Shown: positions 25,341-34,249, numbered from the stretch's first letter. The stretch: 64,000 nt of DNA from Lactiplantibacillus daowaiensis (GCF_005405085.1 NZ_BJDJ01000005.1:78243-142242); one strand, 5' to 3'. Numbers and translations: made by a program. The notes: a model not told the origin generated them from the letters alone.

Positions 25341-25979
25341 TTAATACCAGGCTGGCTTGTCACCGTCTGTATTAGGCTTATTCACACCTAATGAATCACG
25401 AACGGCTTCAGTTGGATGCGTGGCTAACTTAACGACTAACGCCGCGATACTCTTCCGTGAGACTTCCGTCCCTTTAAAAGCATCATGACGGCTCGTGGTT
25501 TCATAAGCTACTTCGTCTTTGTTGGTTAACCAAGCTGGCCGGATAATCGTGTAGTCCAAGTCGGAGTTTTCAAGGACTTCGGCGGCACTGTAGTAACGGG
25601 TGAGGTAACTGCCTAAAGTGGCGTTGTTCCATTCGCCGAACTTACCCGGAACTTCGTCGTAAATGCCTAACGTCGAAATCCAGATCAACCGCTTAACGTT
25701 CGTGGCATGCATTGCCTTTAAAACCGTCTGGGCTTGAGCCTTGATGTTTTGACCGGCTAAGTTGGCGTAGACCACGTCTTGACCTTGCATTGCTGCCGTT
25801 AACTTGGCTTCATCCGTTGTATCACCGTCAATGATGGTGACCCGATCAGACTTTAAGTCACTAACCCGTTGCGCATGACGTAAGTAAAGTGTGAGATCTA
25901 CCGTTGTATCAGCTAGAAATTGTTGTTCGGCTAACCGGGCGATTTGGCCTGAAGCGCCGAGAATAAGTACTTTTGTCAT
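25341..25979 (-). CDS. NAD(P)-binding atypical SDR (NmrA-like) oxidoreductase
   Basis: 212 residues. N-terminal Rossmann motif KVLILGASGQIARLAEQQ (GASGxIA), then DVVYANLAGQ and LIWISTLGIYD with a Tyr near the middle (YYSAAEVL). This is the NAD(P)H-binding, nucleoside-diphosphate-sugar-epimerase-like group of unknown substrates, often stress-related in lactobacilli. AGGAGGGG lies before the ATG. Single gene with terminator. Confidence 0.85.
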   Translation of the reverse strand: MTKVLILGASGQIARLAEQQFLADTTVDLTLYLRHAQRVSDLKSDRVTIIDGDTTDEAKLTAAMQGQDVVYANLAGQNIKAQAQTVLKAMHATNVKRLIWISTLGIYDEVPGKFGEWNNATLGSYLTRYYSAAEVLENSDLDYTIIRPAWLTNKDEVAYETTSRHDAFKGTEVSRKSIAALVVKLATHPTEAVRDSLGVNKPNTDGDKPAWY

Positions 25980-26144
25980 AATATCCCCTCCTGAACATCT
26001 TAACTGTAAATCTTATAATTACAGAATGCAAGTTAGAAGTTTTAAAACTTTTTGAAGTTAGTTGCGCCACTTTTTCGATTTAGCACTATAATGGACCTGT
26101 AACGAACGATAGGGTTCGTTTCCAATATAAAAGAGGCGAGTATC

Positions 26145-26288
26145 ATGGCACAAAAGCTTAGCAAGGAACAAAAGAAAGCTATGATTCAAAAAGCTGAAGA
26201 AGAACGTGCAAAGCATCCAAAGAAGAAGAGCGGGGTTTCCGGTTTTGAAACCATCGACGAAGATGCTAAGAAATTATCTAATAGCTAA
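26145..26288 (+). CDS. 47-aa basic/acidic small protein
   Basis: Short gene, easily missed. Protein of 47 residues, highly charged (KEQKKAMIQKAEEERAKHPK) with a helical, coiled first half and a C-terminal GFETIDEDAKKL. GAGGCGAG is 5-9 bases before the ATG. A TATAAT box lies about 50 bases upstream and a 7-bp hairpin (AACGAAC/GTTCGTT) is in the leader. A strong terminator follows. Promoter, ribosome site and terminator together make a real and perhaps well-expressed gene. Function unknown. Confidence 0.8.
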   Translation: MAQKLSKEQKKAMIQKAEEERAKHPKKKSGVSGFETIDEDAKKLSNS

Positions 26289-26305
26289 TTTCTAGCCGTT
26301 TTGAG

Positions 26306-26338
26306 AGTGTTTAGGTATTGATGCCTAAGCACTTTTTT
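26306..26338 (+). terminator. intrinsic terminator
   Basis: AGTGTTTAGG / CCTAAGCACT arms (one G-U) and six T residues. Confidence 0.85.
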
Positions 26339-26413
26339 GTTGGGCTAGTTTTTTAAATGGTGATGGTGATGAAAGCGTTGTATAATATGAGCAAACTGAT
26401 GGGGGTGGTCACA

Positions 26414-26752
26414 ATGACTGATACCTTTACGCTTTTTATACAACAGCTTGATCAAACACTCGCCCAAGAGTCACAGCCGATTGATGGTGTGTTAGTCCCG
26501 GTGACGTTTAGCTTGCGGCAGCAGCATTTACAAGTAGCGCTACCGACGTTACAGACGTCATTTAATCAGGGGGCCAATGACTTTGGTGTGCCGGATATTT
26601 TAGACCGAATTCGGCAATTAGTTGGTGTCGAATTGGCGGATCAACCGGTGACGCAATGGCCACGGCAGGCGACGACTAAGAATATCACGGTGACACCACA
26701 TAAAGTGGTGCGGGTGATTCCAGTAGATATGCAAGCGTATCGCGTTGATTAA
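26414..26752 (+). CDS. hypothetical 112-aa protein
   Basis: Soluble, no recognised domain. It has a predicted beta region (GVLVPVTFSLRQQHLQVALP) and a C-terminal TVTPHKVVRVIPVD. Start set at MTDTFTLF because GGGGGTGG lies just upstream; the Met codons before it have no such site. Located between the 47-aa gene and a small heat-shock gene with no clear terminator on its downstream side. Confidence 0.65.
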   Translation: MTDTFTLFIQQLDQTLAQESQPIDGVLVPVTFSLRQQHLQVALPTLQTSFNQGANDFGVPDILDRIRQLVGVELADQPVTQWPRQATTKNITVTPHKVVRVIPVDMQAYRVD

Positions 26753-26824
26753 TTGGTGTGCTTGCAATACCGGGTAAAATGGTTAGGATAATAAGTGTTA
26801 ACAAGTTGAAAGGGTGATTTTAAA

Positions 26825-27277
26825 ATGGCTAATGATATGATGAACTGGCATAAAGATCTATTTGATCATTTGAATCCGTTAGATTTAAATGCGATGAACA
26901 CGTTATTTAATGATTTTGGACAATCGTTGGATCATGTAACGGGACATACTGGCGCGTTGTTGAAGACCGATATCCAAGAAACTGATGAACAGTACACCAT
27001 GCAAATCGATGTGCCGGGAATCAATAAAGCCGATATTGCCTTAAAGTATCGTGACGGCCGCTTATCCATCGGGGTGAAACGGGACAGCTTCAGTGATGAC
27101 AGTGATGCGGCTGGCAATATGATTACCAGTGAACGGCAAACGGGGCGTTTCGGTCGTCAATATCCGTTACCAGATGTTGACGCCACCAAGATTGAAGCGC
27201 ATTATGATAACGGGGTCTTAAAATTGACCTTACCAAAAAAGGCAGCAGCCGATACGCAACATATTGAAATTCAATAA
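26825..27277 (+). CDS. small heat-shock protein, Hsp20/alpha-crystallin family
   Basis: 150 residues. An N-terminal arm with WHKDLFDHLNPLD, then the alpha-crystallin domain from KTDIQETDEQYTMQIDVPGI (the family's DIxExdxxyxxxxdlPG) to GRFGRQYPLPDVD and the closing NGVLKLTLPKK (GVLxLTxPK). Holdase chaperone that binds unfolding proteins and can protect membranes. No CIRCE element is visible and I do not see a clean CtsR direct repeat, so its control is open. GGG lies about 10 bases before the ATG. Confidence 0.93.
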   Translation: MANDMMNWHKDLFDHLNPLDLNAMNTLFNDFGQSLDHVTGHTGALLKTDIQETDEQYTMQIDVPGINKADIALKYRDGRLSIGVKRDSFSDDSDAAGNMITSERQTGRFGRQYPLPDVDATKIEAHYDNGVLKLTLPKKAAADTQHIEIQ

Positions 27278-27286
27278 TTAAATGTG

Positions 27287-27336
27287 ATAGACGGTGGTCC
27301 GAGTCAGGTTAGACTTGGGGTGCAGTCTATTTTTTT
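27287..27336 (+). terminator. intrinsic terminator
   Basis: ATAGAC / GTCTAT outer stem with an inner imperfect CCGAGTC / GACTTGG stem, followed by seven T residues. Confidence 0.75.
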
Positions 27337-27400
27337 GTGCTAATTAGGTTAGACGATGTGTATTTGTTGGCTGACTGCAATCAGAAAGGATTTAATACGA

Positions 27401-28807
27401 GTGACACCAACACCAGAACAACCAATTGCGAAGCAGACGCTATACAGTATTTTAGCGGCTGGCTTACTCAGCTTCATGGGGATTTTAGTTGAGACCTCGA
27501 TGAACGTGACTTTTCCCACTTTAATGAAGACGATGCATGTGAATTTGACGACCATTCAATGGATTACAACGGGCTATTTGTTAGTCGTGACGATGATGAT
27601 GATTTCGTCAGCGCACTTATTAAAACGCTACCCAGCTAAAAATTTATTTTTATTTGCCATTAGTTGCTTTACACTGGGGTCGATCATCGCAGCATGTGCC
27701 ACGAGTTTTCCAATGTTGATGGGGGCGCGCGTGATTCAGGCCCTCTCAACTGGGATCTCAACGCCGCTGTTATTTCATATTATCTTGACCCAAATTCCGC
27801 GGACTAAGATTGGCACTTATAATGGGATGGCAGCGATGATTATTTCACTGGCACCGGCGTTAGGCCCGACTTATGGCGGTTTATTGACAGCCAGCTTTAC
27901 TTGGCGGGAAATCTTTTGGTGGTTGATGCCGTTAATTGTGATCGTCTTTTTAATCGGTGTGACTCATTTAGAGCTGCCAGCTAGTGATCCGCAAGATCGC
28001 TTTGACGGGTGGGGCTTTGTGTTATTTGCCGCTTTTTTGATGGTAGTTGATTTTGCGTTTGACCAAGCTGGCAAGCACGGTTTCACTAGTCTGATCTTTT
28101 GGGGCTACTTGCTAGTGGGCGCGATTTTGGCTGGCGTTTTAGTCAGTTATAACCGTCACAGCAAGGTGCATTTATTAGATTTGAAAATTTTCCGAAATTT
28201 AATCGTTGATTGGCACTTATTGGCTTATTTTCTGTTACAATTCATTAATATCGGTAGTTCGTTTGTCCTCCCGAACGTCGCCCAATTAGTTTTGGGTCAT
28301 AACGCCTTTGTTGCTGGGTTAATGCTTTTACCTGGGGCATTACTCGGCGCCTGTTTGGCACCGGTGGCGGGACGTTTGATGGATCGGGTCGGCGCTTATC
28401 GACCGATATTAAGTGGTGTGACAGCGATGGTTGTCGGTTGCTTGGCATTTGTAATCAGTCACTCGTGGTTGACCGTCACCTTAATTGGTGGCTTTTATAT
28501 CGTGACGCGGGTGGGGTTTGCCTTTGCGTTTGGCAATACGATTACCAATGCCAGCAAGCAAGTGACGATGCGTCAAAAGGCCGATATCAATGCGGCGTTT
28601 AATATGTCGCAACAATATGCCGGTTCACTAGGAACTGGGGTGTTGGCAGCAATTATTGGTGCCTTTCAATTGCAACCTGGCACGACCGCGGTCACAACTG
28701 CGCGGGGCGCGCAAGTCGATTATTGGGTTTTACTGATTTTCGCTGTAGTTGCGCTCTTGAGTATTTTGAATAGTCGTAGGATTAGTAAGGAAAGTAGGAA
28801 TGCGTGA
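27401..28807 (+). CDS. MFS drug exporter, DHA2 family
   Basis: 468 residues, multi-helix. Features: TSMNVTFPTLMKTMHVNLTT near the start, motif A-like region after helix 2, and motif C (LAPALGPTYGGLL) in helix 5. Same family as the exporter at 1.7 kb, but diverged. Start is GTG with GAAAGGA 10 bases upstream; an earlier in-frame ATG is inside the leader. Its stop TGA overlaps the ATG of the next gene by one base, so translation is coupled with the Imm-5-like protein. Confidence 0.87.
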   Translation: MTPTPEQPIAKQTLYSILAAGLLSFMGILVETSMNVTFPTLMKTMHVNLTTIQWITTGYLLVVTMMMISSAHLLKRYPAKNLFLFAISCFTLGSIIAACATSFPMLMGARVIQALSTGISTPLLFHIILTQIPRTKIGTYNGMAAMIISLAPALGPTYGGLLTASFTWREIFWWLMPLIVIVFLIGVTHLELPASDPQDRFDGWGFVLFAAFLMVVDFAFDQAGKHGFTSLIFWGYLLVGAILAGVLVSYNRHSKVHLLDLKIFRNLIVDWHLLAYFLLQFINIGSSFVLPNVAQLVLGHNAFVAGLMLLPGALLGACLAPVAGRLMDRVGAYRPILSGVTAMVVGCLAFVISHSWLTVTLIGGFYIVTRVGFAFAFGNTITNASKQVTMRQKADINAAFNMSQQYAGSLGTGVLAAIIGAFQLQPGTTAVTTARGAQVDYWVLLIFAVVALLSILNSRRISKESRNA

Positions 28808-29313
28808 TGACGGAAGGTTTTAGACCGAGTCACCCTAAAATATCGATTGACGATGACCCTGGAATACGGCGCCAAATCGAAAGTTTAACCGGTGATCTCT
28901 CACAACAACAACTCGCCAAGTGGGCGTTAATTATTGCGAAAAAAGCGATGCATTATGTTGATGATAATCAACAGTACGATCGTCGCTTGCGATTGGCGAT
29001 CGATGCCAACGAATTATGGCAAGTTAACTTAGTTAATGTTGATCAAGTGCGTCAAGCCAGTGCCAAAGTTGAGGCGATGAGTGCGGATAGTACGAGTTCA
29101 ATTGGGGCGGCTGCCTTAGAATGTGTGAGCTGGGCGATTGCTTCAGCTTATGTTGATGATAATGCATTACGAGCAGCGGACCAAGCGATTAAATTAGTCA
29201 ACTTAACACAACCAAATGATGCCGCTGCCGTAACCGCTGAGCGGGAATGGCAGTATCAACAATTGGCGGATTTAGTCCAGAACATTAATTTAGGGTTGCG
29301 CCATATGCTATAA
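28807..29313 (+). CDS. Imm-5-like putative immunity protein
   Basis: 168 residues, all-helical. The pattern LAKWALIIAKKAMHYV...RLRLAIDANELW...SSIGAAALECVSWAIASAYV...ALRAADQAIKL matches the Imm-5-like domain found in proteins annotated as putative immunity proteins. No toxin gene is adjacent; the gene is translationally coupled to the DHA2 exporter upstream. An adaptor role in the same operon is as likely as true immunity. The GTG one codon earlier is an alternative start. Confidence 0.65.
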   Translation: MTEGFRPSHPKISIDDDPGIRRQIESLTGDLSQQQLAKWALIIAKKAMHYVDDNQQYDRRLRLAIDANELWQVNLVNVDQVRQASAKVEAMSADSTSSIGAAALECVSWAIASAYVDDNALRAADQAIKLVNLTQPNDAAAVTAEREWQYQQLADLVQNINLGLRHML

Positions 29314-29344
29314 TGCCTACAGAACATAGTTAGGTGGGGATAGT

Positions 29345-29713
29345 ATGGCGGCCGAAGTACATGCCGAAGCAAAAGCCGAGTTGTTGCGTCAATATCAAGA
29401 AGTGGTTTCTAAATATATGAGTAATATTTATGAAACGGTCGATGCTGACGCGCATTTCCAACTGAAGAATCAGTTGGGCTTTAATTATTTTGTCGATTAT
29501 TTGTTTTTAGCCAACGTTTGCTATCAAGCAAGCCTGGATATTTTAAACAATGAAGATCAGAAGTATCCGGAAAGTAATGACCGCTTAGCGGAAGTTATTG
29601 TTAAATATCCAGAATATTTAACGTTAGCGGTTTTTAACGCTGATTTTCAGGATGAAAGTGTCACTGATCACTATGAAAAAACGTTAGTTGATCTAGCTAG
29701 TACGCTAGATTAA
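29345..29713 (+). CDS. hypothetical 122-aa protein
   Basis: Not recognised. Soluble, acidic, predicted helical (AKAELLRQYQEVVSKYMSNI; FNYFVDYLFLANVCYQASLD). GGTGGGG lies 5 bases before the ATG. It is 31 bases after the Imm-5-like gene and before a terminator, so it is likely the third gene of that transcript. Confidence 0.65.
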   Translation: MAAEVHAEAKAELLRQYQEVVSKYMSNIYETVDADAHFQLKNQLGFNYFVDYLFLANVCYQASLDILNNEDQKYPESNDRLAEVIVKYPEYLTLAVFNADFQDESVTDHYEKTLVDLASTLD

Positions 29714-29716
29714 ATC

Positions 29717-29759
29717 AAAAACGACCACGGGTTGCCGCTACCGGTAAGCCGTGGTTTTG
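29717..29759 (+). terminator. intrinsic terminator
   Basis: AAAAC-GA-CCACGG / CCGTGGTTTT outer stem with an inner TTGCCG / CGGTAA helix. It lies only about 20 bases before the mutY start and inside its leader. Confidence 0.7.
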
Positions 29760-29777
29760 TGTCTTGGAGGGATAGCA

Positions 29778-30875
29778 ATGATTGAATGGTCATCAGCGAC
29801 GATCAAGGATTTTCAAACGACACTGTTAACCTGGTTTGATCAAGAAGGGCGCGACTTGCCATGGCGGCGTGATCACGAGCCGTATCATATCTGGGTTTCT
29901 GAAATCATGTTACAGCAAACCCAAGTTCAAACCGTGATCCCATATTATGAGCGATTTATGGCCTGGTTTCCAACGGTCACGGACTTAGCCCAGGCGCCAG
30001 AAGAAAAGCTGTTAAAAGCGTGGGAAGGGTTAGGGTATTATTCCCGGGTCCGTAATATGCAACGCTGTGCGCGGCAATTATTGACTGATTATGACGGTCA
30101 GTGGCCACAGACCGCCGCTGAATTGACTGAGCTTATCGGAATCGGTCCGTACACAGCGGGAGCCATCGCCAGTATTGCGTTTAACGAACCCGTGCCGGCT
30201 GTTGACGGCAATGCGTTTCGGGTGTTTAGTCGGTTACTCGAAATCGATGATGATATTGCCAAGCCGCAAACACGCCAAGTCTTCGAACGGGCCATTGCAA
30301 AAATCATCTCGCAGGATCGTCCCGGCGACTTTAATCAGGCGATTATGGATTTAGGGTCTAGTTATATGACGGCGCGCCAACCAGATTCGGCCCATTCGCC
30401 GGTCAAACGCTTTAACCAGGCTTATTTAGATGGCAAAGAATTGGCGTATCCAGTGAAGACGAAAAAGCCGCGACCGGTGCCAGTTGACTATGTGGCTGTG
30501 ATGGCGCAAGTCGACGACCAGTGGTTGATGATGCAACGCCCTAGTAACGGCATGTTAGCTAATTTATGGACGGTCCCATTTATCAAAGTGGCGGATTTAG
30601 CGCTAGATGAGTCCTATACGGATGCTGAGTTAACTGCGGCAGTGAATGCCTACTTTAAGCAAGAGTATCAATTGACATTAACGAGTCAATGTCTACCGGT
30701 CAAACCAGTAACGCACACGTTCACCCATCAAAAGTGGACCTTGCGTTTACTGGCCGGTCAAGTGACCACGCCAGACTTGGCCTTTTTCCCTGGTCGGTTA
30801 GTGACTACTGATGATTTGGCACAGTTGCCGACGCCAAAAGTTCAGGATAAAGTTTGGCAACGTTATCGGCAGTAA
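29778..30875 (+). CDS. mutY: A/G-specific adenine DNA glycosylase MutY, without Fe-S cysteines
   Basis: 365 residues. HhH-GPD domain: WRRDHEPYHIWVSEIMLQQTQ, the EMLxQQTQV recognition, GLGYYSRVRN, the helix-hairpin-helix LIGIGPYTAGAIASIAF and the catalytic Asp in PAVDGNAFRVFSR. The C-terminal NUDIX-like domain for 8-oxoG (MMQRPSNGMLANLWTVPF) is complete. It removes adenine opposite 8-oxoguanine. The region that usually holds C-x6-C-x2-C-x5-C reads DLGSSYMTARQPDSAHSP with no Cys, so the 4Fe-4S cluster is absent, as is known for some Fe-poor lactic acid bacteria. GGAGGG precedes the ATG. Confidence 0.95.
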   Translation: MIEWSSATIKDFQTTLLTWFDQEGRDLPWRRDHEPYHIWVSEIMLQQTQVQTVIPYYERFMAWFPTVTDLAQAPEEKLLKAWEGLGYYSRVRNMQRCARQLLTDYDGQWPQTAAELTELIGIGPYTAGAIASIAFNEPVPAVDGNAFRVFSRLLEIDDDIAKPQTRQVFERAIAKIISQDRPGDFNQAIMDLGSSYMTARQPDSAHSPVKRFNQAYLDGKELAYPVKTKKPRPVPVDYVAVMAQVDDQWLMMQRPSNGMLANLWTVPFIKVADLALDESYTDAELTAAVNAYFKQEYQLTLTSQCLPVKPVTHTFTHQKWTLRLLAGQVTTPDLAFFPGRLVTTDDLAQLPTPKVQDKVWQRYRQ

Positions 30876-30920
30876 TTAAATGTGTCGTTTGAATGAGACC
30901 TGACCAGTTAGCTTGTAAAA

Positions 30921-31138
30921 AAGCGAGTTTGAGACAAACGTTTTTGAAGGTTGTCCTCCAGCAAGTTAACGTGTTTCCAAGATGTAATGACACTTATTAT
31001 TAAAAAAACGACCAAGGAGCCACCACTAGCAAATAGTGGTGGCTCCTTGGTCGTGTCTGAATGATTCATTTAGCTGGAACTATTGCTGACCGGAAGCGGC
31101 AACTGATCAGTAGCCAAAAATTTTGTCTCAAACTTGCT
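30921..31138. repeat. 17-bp imperfect inverted repeats flanking a non-coding block
   Basis: AGCGAGTTTGAGACAAA (30922-30938) and its inverted partner TTTGTCTCAAACTTGCT (31122-31138) differ at one base. They enclose ~180 bases with the terminator hairpin. This may be a decayed small mobile element or a long-range RNA stem. The remaining sequence between mutY and the serine hydrolase gene holds no gene. Confidence 0.45.
31002..31054 (-). terminator. 21-bp hairpin terminator
   Basis: Perfect stem of 21 bp (core ACCAAGGAGCCACCAC and complement) around GCAAA; the T-tract is on the minus side, so it serves the minus-strand serine hydrolase gene, ~110 bases after its stop. Confidence 0.88.
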
Positions 31139-31164
31139 AAATTTAATGTCGAATTTTTGCAATG

Positions 31165-32481
31165 TTACATGTAGTACTTAACTAAGTTGTAAAGGGTCTT
31201 TTCTGTTAAGTCTGCGGTGCTTGTGCCAGTTCCTTTTTGGTTAGAGAAGAAAATCACACCGGTTTTATTGCCTTCAGATAAGTACATGTGGGTTGTGATC
31301 CCAGTATTTCGTAAACTACCGGAACTGTACTTCATATGACTACTCTTGATGTGCCACATCCCGCCATCATATGAATATTTATAGTTATTAGAGAGGTAGT
31401 AGTAGTCACTCTTACTTAAGATCTTGCCATTGCGTAAGCCTTTTTGAACCGTATAGTAATCTTGAGGAGACATGTACATGTTACCAGCCCCTGTTAGTGA
31501 GGACAAAAGGTTCGTCGTTAATGGGTAATATTGATAATTATTGCCGTTGACGTATTTGTAACTCACGGCCGGTGTCACGCTGCTTGGAATCGTATTGTAG
31601 AAGTAAGTGTGTTTTAAGCCCAGTTTGTCGATGATACGGGTTTGCACATTGTCTTCCAGCGACTTGCCGGTTAACTGGCGAATAATTCCCGCGAGTAAGA
31701 TGTAATTGGCATTGGTATAGTGGTGATTACCAGCGCCAGTGGCATTTAATTGGCCAATCGCATATTGAATCGATTGCGCTTCGGTTAAGTATTTGCCAGG
31801 ATCGATTTCTTCGTTTGTTTCTTCTAGTCCAGAGTTGTGGTCCATTAGTTGTCGAATCGTGATATCGGCACTTGTTTTAACGCTTGGATAGAATTTACTG
31901 AGGCGGGTATACTGTGTCAATTTATGTTCATTGACGAGTTGCACGATGATTGCCGCCGTGATGACTTTTTGCAAGGATGCCGTTGGATAGACCGTGTCAC
32001 TAGTATTGACTTTGCGGCCACCATAATAAGCATAGCCGGTTGAAGCAGTGACGCTGTTGCTGGCATAGTTTTTGATCAGCATGGCAGTGCCACGATAATT
32101 GTACTTATTGATTAAAGCCGCCGCATTTTGTTTAACGGTGAATGGTTCGATTGCGCTTTTTTTGACCCAGCCAATGACTTTGCCGTAATAACTAAATTTG
32201 ACCCACGTGCCACTAGCCGTCGTAGCCTCTTGGGTCACTTTGATAAAGCTATGTTCCCAGTTTTTACCGTTTAAATCAGGTGTGGCGGTTGATGCACTGG
32301 TATTGTAGACGCCGTATTTGTAAATGCCATCATTATTTTTAGCCTGATTGACAAAACGGGCCGTATAATTTTGATTCGTTTGCTTGGTAATTGTATCGTA
32401 TGCGTGCGCCGTGGTGGGGGCAGCAAAAGCCACCGCCGCCAACGTGCCCGCGATCCCCAAAATAGTTCCCAATTTCTTCAT
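31165..32481 (-). CDS. secreted serine hydrolase / beta-lactamase-family protein with SH3-like (GW) domain
   Basis: 438 residues. Signal peptide MKKLGTILGIAGTLAAVAFA with cleavage after AHA. An N-terminal GW/SH3-like wall-binding domain (GTWVKFSYYGKVIGWVKKSA) is followed by a class C beta-lactamase/DD-peptidase fold: SxxK in TASLQKV, the YxN-type HYTNAN and a C-terminal strand. Related secreted proteins act on peptidoglycan or D-alanyl teichoic acids, or are esterases; a specific substrate is not evident. Basic and Tyr-rich at the end. TAGGAG lies 9 bases before the ATG. A second, cytosolic-type member is at 62 kb. Confidence 0.88.
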   Translation of the reverse strand: MKKLGTILGIAGTLAAVAFAAPTTAHAYDTITKQTNQNYTARFVNQAKNNDGIYKYGVYNTSASTATPDLNGKNWEHSFIKVTQEATTASGTWVKFSYYGKVIGWVKKSAIEPFTVKQNAAALINKYNYRGTAMLIKNYASNSVTASTGYAYYGGRKVNTSDTVYPTASLQKVITAAIIVQLVNEHKLTQYTRLSKFYPSVKTSADITIRQLMDHNSGLEETNEEIDPGKYLTEAQSIQYAIGQLNATGAGNHHYTNANYILLAGIIRQLTGKSLEDNVQTRIIDKLGLKHTYFYNTIPSSVTPAVSYKYVNGNNYQYYPLTTNLLSSLTGAGNMYMSPQDYYTVQKGLRNGKILSKSDYYYLSNNYKYSYDGGMWHIKSSHMKYSSGSLRNTGITTHMYLSEGNKTGVIFFSNQKGTGTSTADLTEKTLYNLVKYYM

Positions 32482-32710
32482 TTGTGATAACTCCTAACCC
32501 GTAATCGTCTTAGTAATTAAATCATACCTTCATTAGACAGGTTAAACAAGCTAATTCGCCTAGTGTACATAAACTTAAACCTAACAACCACGGGGCTTGA
32601 GACCCTTTGTGTCAAATACGTTAAATTTCAATCAAATCAGTTGGTTAAGTTGGCCGCCCTTATGAAGGAGTTGCTATGTGATTCTTACTCACCAATAAGT
32701 AGATTGTGGT

Positions 32711-32730
32711 AAACTAGTGAAAACTAGTTT
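32711..32730. other. 8-bp palindromic hairpin with GAAA loop
   Basis: AAACTAGT-GAAA-ACTAGTTT, about 55 bases before the next start codon; could be a GNRA-capped RNA hairpin in the leader or an operator. The other ~230 bases of this gap show no gene. Confidence 0.5.
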
Positions 32731-32784
32731 TATCAGGCGGTGACGGTCGGTCTGCGCCCCAGATAATGTCATGGAGGAACCAGT

Positions 32785-33105
32785 ATGCTGAATGTGTTTG
32801 ACATCGTTAAATTAACCCAAATTGATCATAAAGAAATCGATAGTAACCAAGTTGTCGTTACAGACGGCAACGGTAAGCCTAACGCAGTGTTAACTGAATT
32901 ATTAAATGATGTTATCGGTAATATGCGGATTTTCATTGATATGAGTCAAATCTATTCGGTCACTGATCTAACCGAAGCTTTAGCGACGCACACGCCGTTA
33001 CCCGATGATGTGTTAGAAGAATATGAAAAGGTTTTGCGGGAACCAATCTTCAATATTAACTTCGTCCCCAAACGTGGACAAGTTGAATTAGTCGTCGGTG
33101 AATAG
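32785..33105 (+). CDS. hypothetical 106-aa protein
   Basis: Not recognised. Soluble acidic protein with alternating strand/helix pattern (VFDIVKLTQIDHKEID; ELLNDVIGNMRIFIDMSQIY; NINFVPKRGQVELVVGE). GGAGG is 7 bases before the ATG, and a terminator follows. Single gene. Confidence 0.65.
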   Translation: MLNVFDIVKLTQIDHKEIDSNQVVVTDGNGKPNAVLTELLNDVIGNMRIFIDMSQIYSVTDLTEALATHTPLPDDVLEEYEKVLREPIFNINFVPKRGQVELVVGE

Positions 33106-33142
33106 TTGACGGCGTCAAAAATGTTAAGCACGAAACCTGAAT

Positions 33143-33190
33143 AAAAGCGTCTAGGACTAGCATATCAATGCTGATTCTAGACGCTTTTTT
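33143..33190. terminator. bidirectional intrinsic terminator
   Basis: AAAAGCGTCTAG / CTAGACGCTTTT outer stem with inner AGCAT/ATGCT helix, between convergent genes. Confidence 0.88.
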
Positions 33191-33191
33191 G

Positions 33192-34148
33192 CTAGTTAGG
33201 GGAGAGCGATGCGATTTCAGCCAGACTGGCTTCTAAGTTAGTTAAAAAGATCGTAATTAAATCGTGTTCACTGGGGCTGAGTGGTGGGCGATTGGTACGC
33301 ACGGCAATAAAGTAGTTGAGTGATAACAGACTAGCGGGCAGTGGGTAAAGATTATAACGGTCGCCAGCTGGCTTCATCACGATACTGTCGGGTAAAAAGG
33401 TGACGCCTAAACCCTTTTCAGCGAGTTTCGCAATTGTAAATGTATTCGCACTTTCAACCACCACTTCGGGTTCAACGTCGTACTTCTGTAATAAATAGTC
33501 GACTTGACGCCGAATCGAAGAGCCACGCGGTGATAGGATCAGTGGCTCATGTAGTAAGGCATTAATATCAATGCTCCCAGGATTGATAAAATCTTGATTG
33601 GGCTGATAAAACGCGGAAGTACTTGGAATAATGGCGTAGTAACCGTCCCGCCCCCGATCATAAATCTCTAAACCTGGGGCAATCGTTTCGGGATTTTGAC
33701 CAAGTAAAAAATCAAGTTCGCCGTGCAGTAAACGTTGTTCGTTACGCTCGGAAATGGCTTCGGTCAGTTCGATTTTGATCTCCGGATGGACTTGTAAAAA
33801 GTCGGGTAAAACTAATGGCAGTAAATAATAGCCCAAGCTGGGTAAGACCCCCAGACGGATAACAGGATGATCAGGGGCCGTGTATTGACTGATCTTCTTG
33901 TGAAATAGATCTTTTTGATTTTCTAAATTGGTGAGATATTGATAATAGACGCGGCCTGCTGGTGTTAATGCGAGTGGTGAGATTTCTCGATTGATGATTT
34001 GAATACCGAGTTCTTTTTCAGCATTCTTAATCGTTTGTGTGAGATAGGGCTGTGAGATGTATAAATCCTTGGCGGCCCGGGTAAAGTTACCGTGTTTAAG
34101 TAACACGTCGAGAAACCGCAGCATATTAGTCGAATCCGTTTTTGGCAT
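33192..34148 (-). CDS. hcrR: LysR-family regulator, probably of hydroxycinnamate reduction
   Basis: 318 residues. N-terminal winged helix (LLKHGNFTRAAKDLYISQPYLTQTIKNAE in LysR order: the parts HGNFTRAAKDLYISQPYLTQ and IKNAEKELGI), then a two-lobed effector domain (LGVLPSLGYYLLPLVLPDF). Start chosen at MPKTDS because GGGGGAA stands before it. Divergent from a reductase operon that matches hcrABC of L. plantarum, where a LysR activator lies in the same place; the name is from that context. The shared intergenic region carries two perfect palindromes, one an ATTATGC-N11-GCATAAT box of the LysR T-N11-A type. Confidence 0.85.
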   Translation of the reverse strand: MPKTDSTNMLRFLDVLLKHGNFTRAAKDLYISQPYLTQTIKNAEKELGIQIINREISPLALTPAGRVYYQYLTNLENQKDLFHKKISQYTAPDHPVIRLGVLPSLGYYLLPLVLPDFLQVHPEIKIELTEAISERNEQRLLHGELDFLLGQNPETIAPGLEIYDRGRDGYYAIIPSTSAFYQPNQDFINPGSIDINALLHEPLILSPRGSSIRRQVDYLLQKYDVEPEVVVESANTFTIAKLAEKGLGVTFLPDSIVMKPAGDRYNLYPLPASLLSLNYFIAVRTNRPPLSPSEHDLITIFLTNLEASLAEIASLSPN

Positions 34149-34249
34149 CAGTAATTCCCCCAATTTCGTGATAGCTTTTTTGCTATGACATGATAGTTAA
34201 ATAAATATTTCACAAACGATTTCGCTTACAATACACTGGAATTAAGCAA

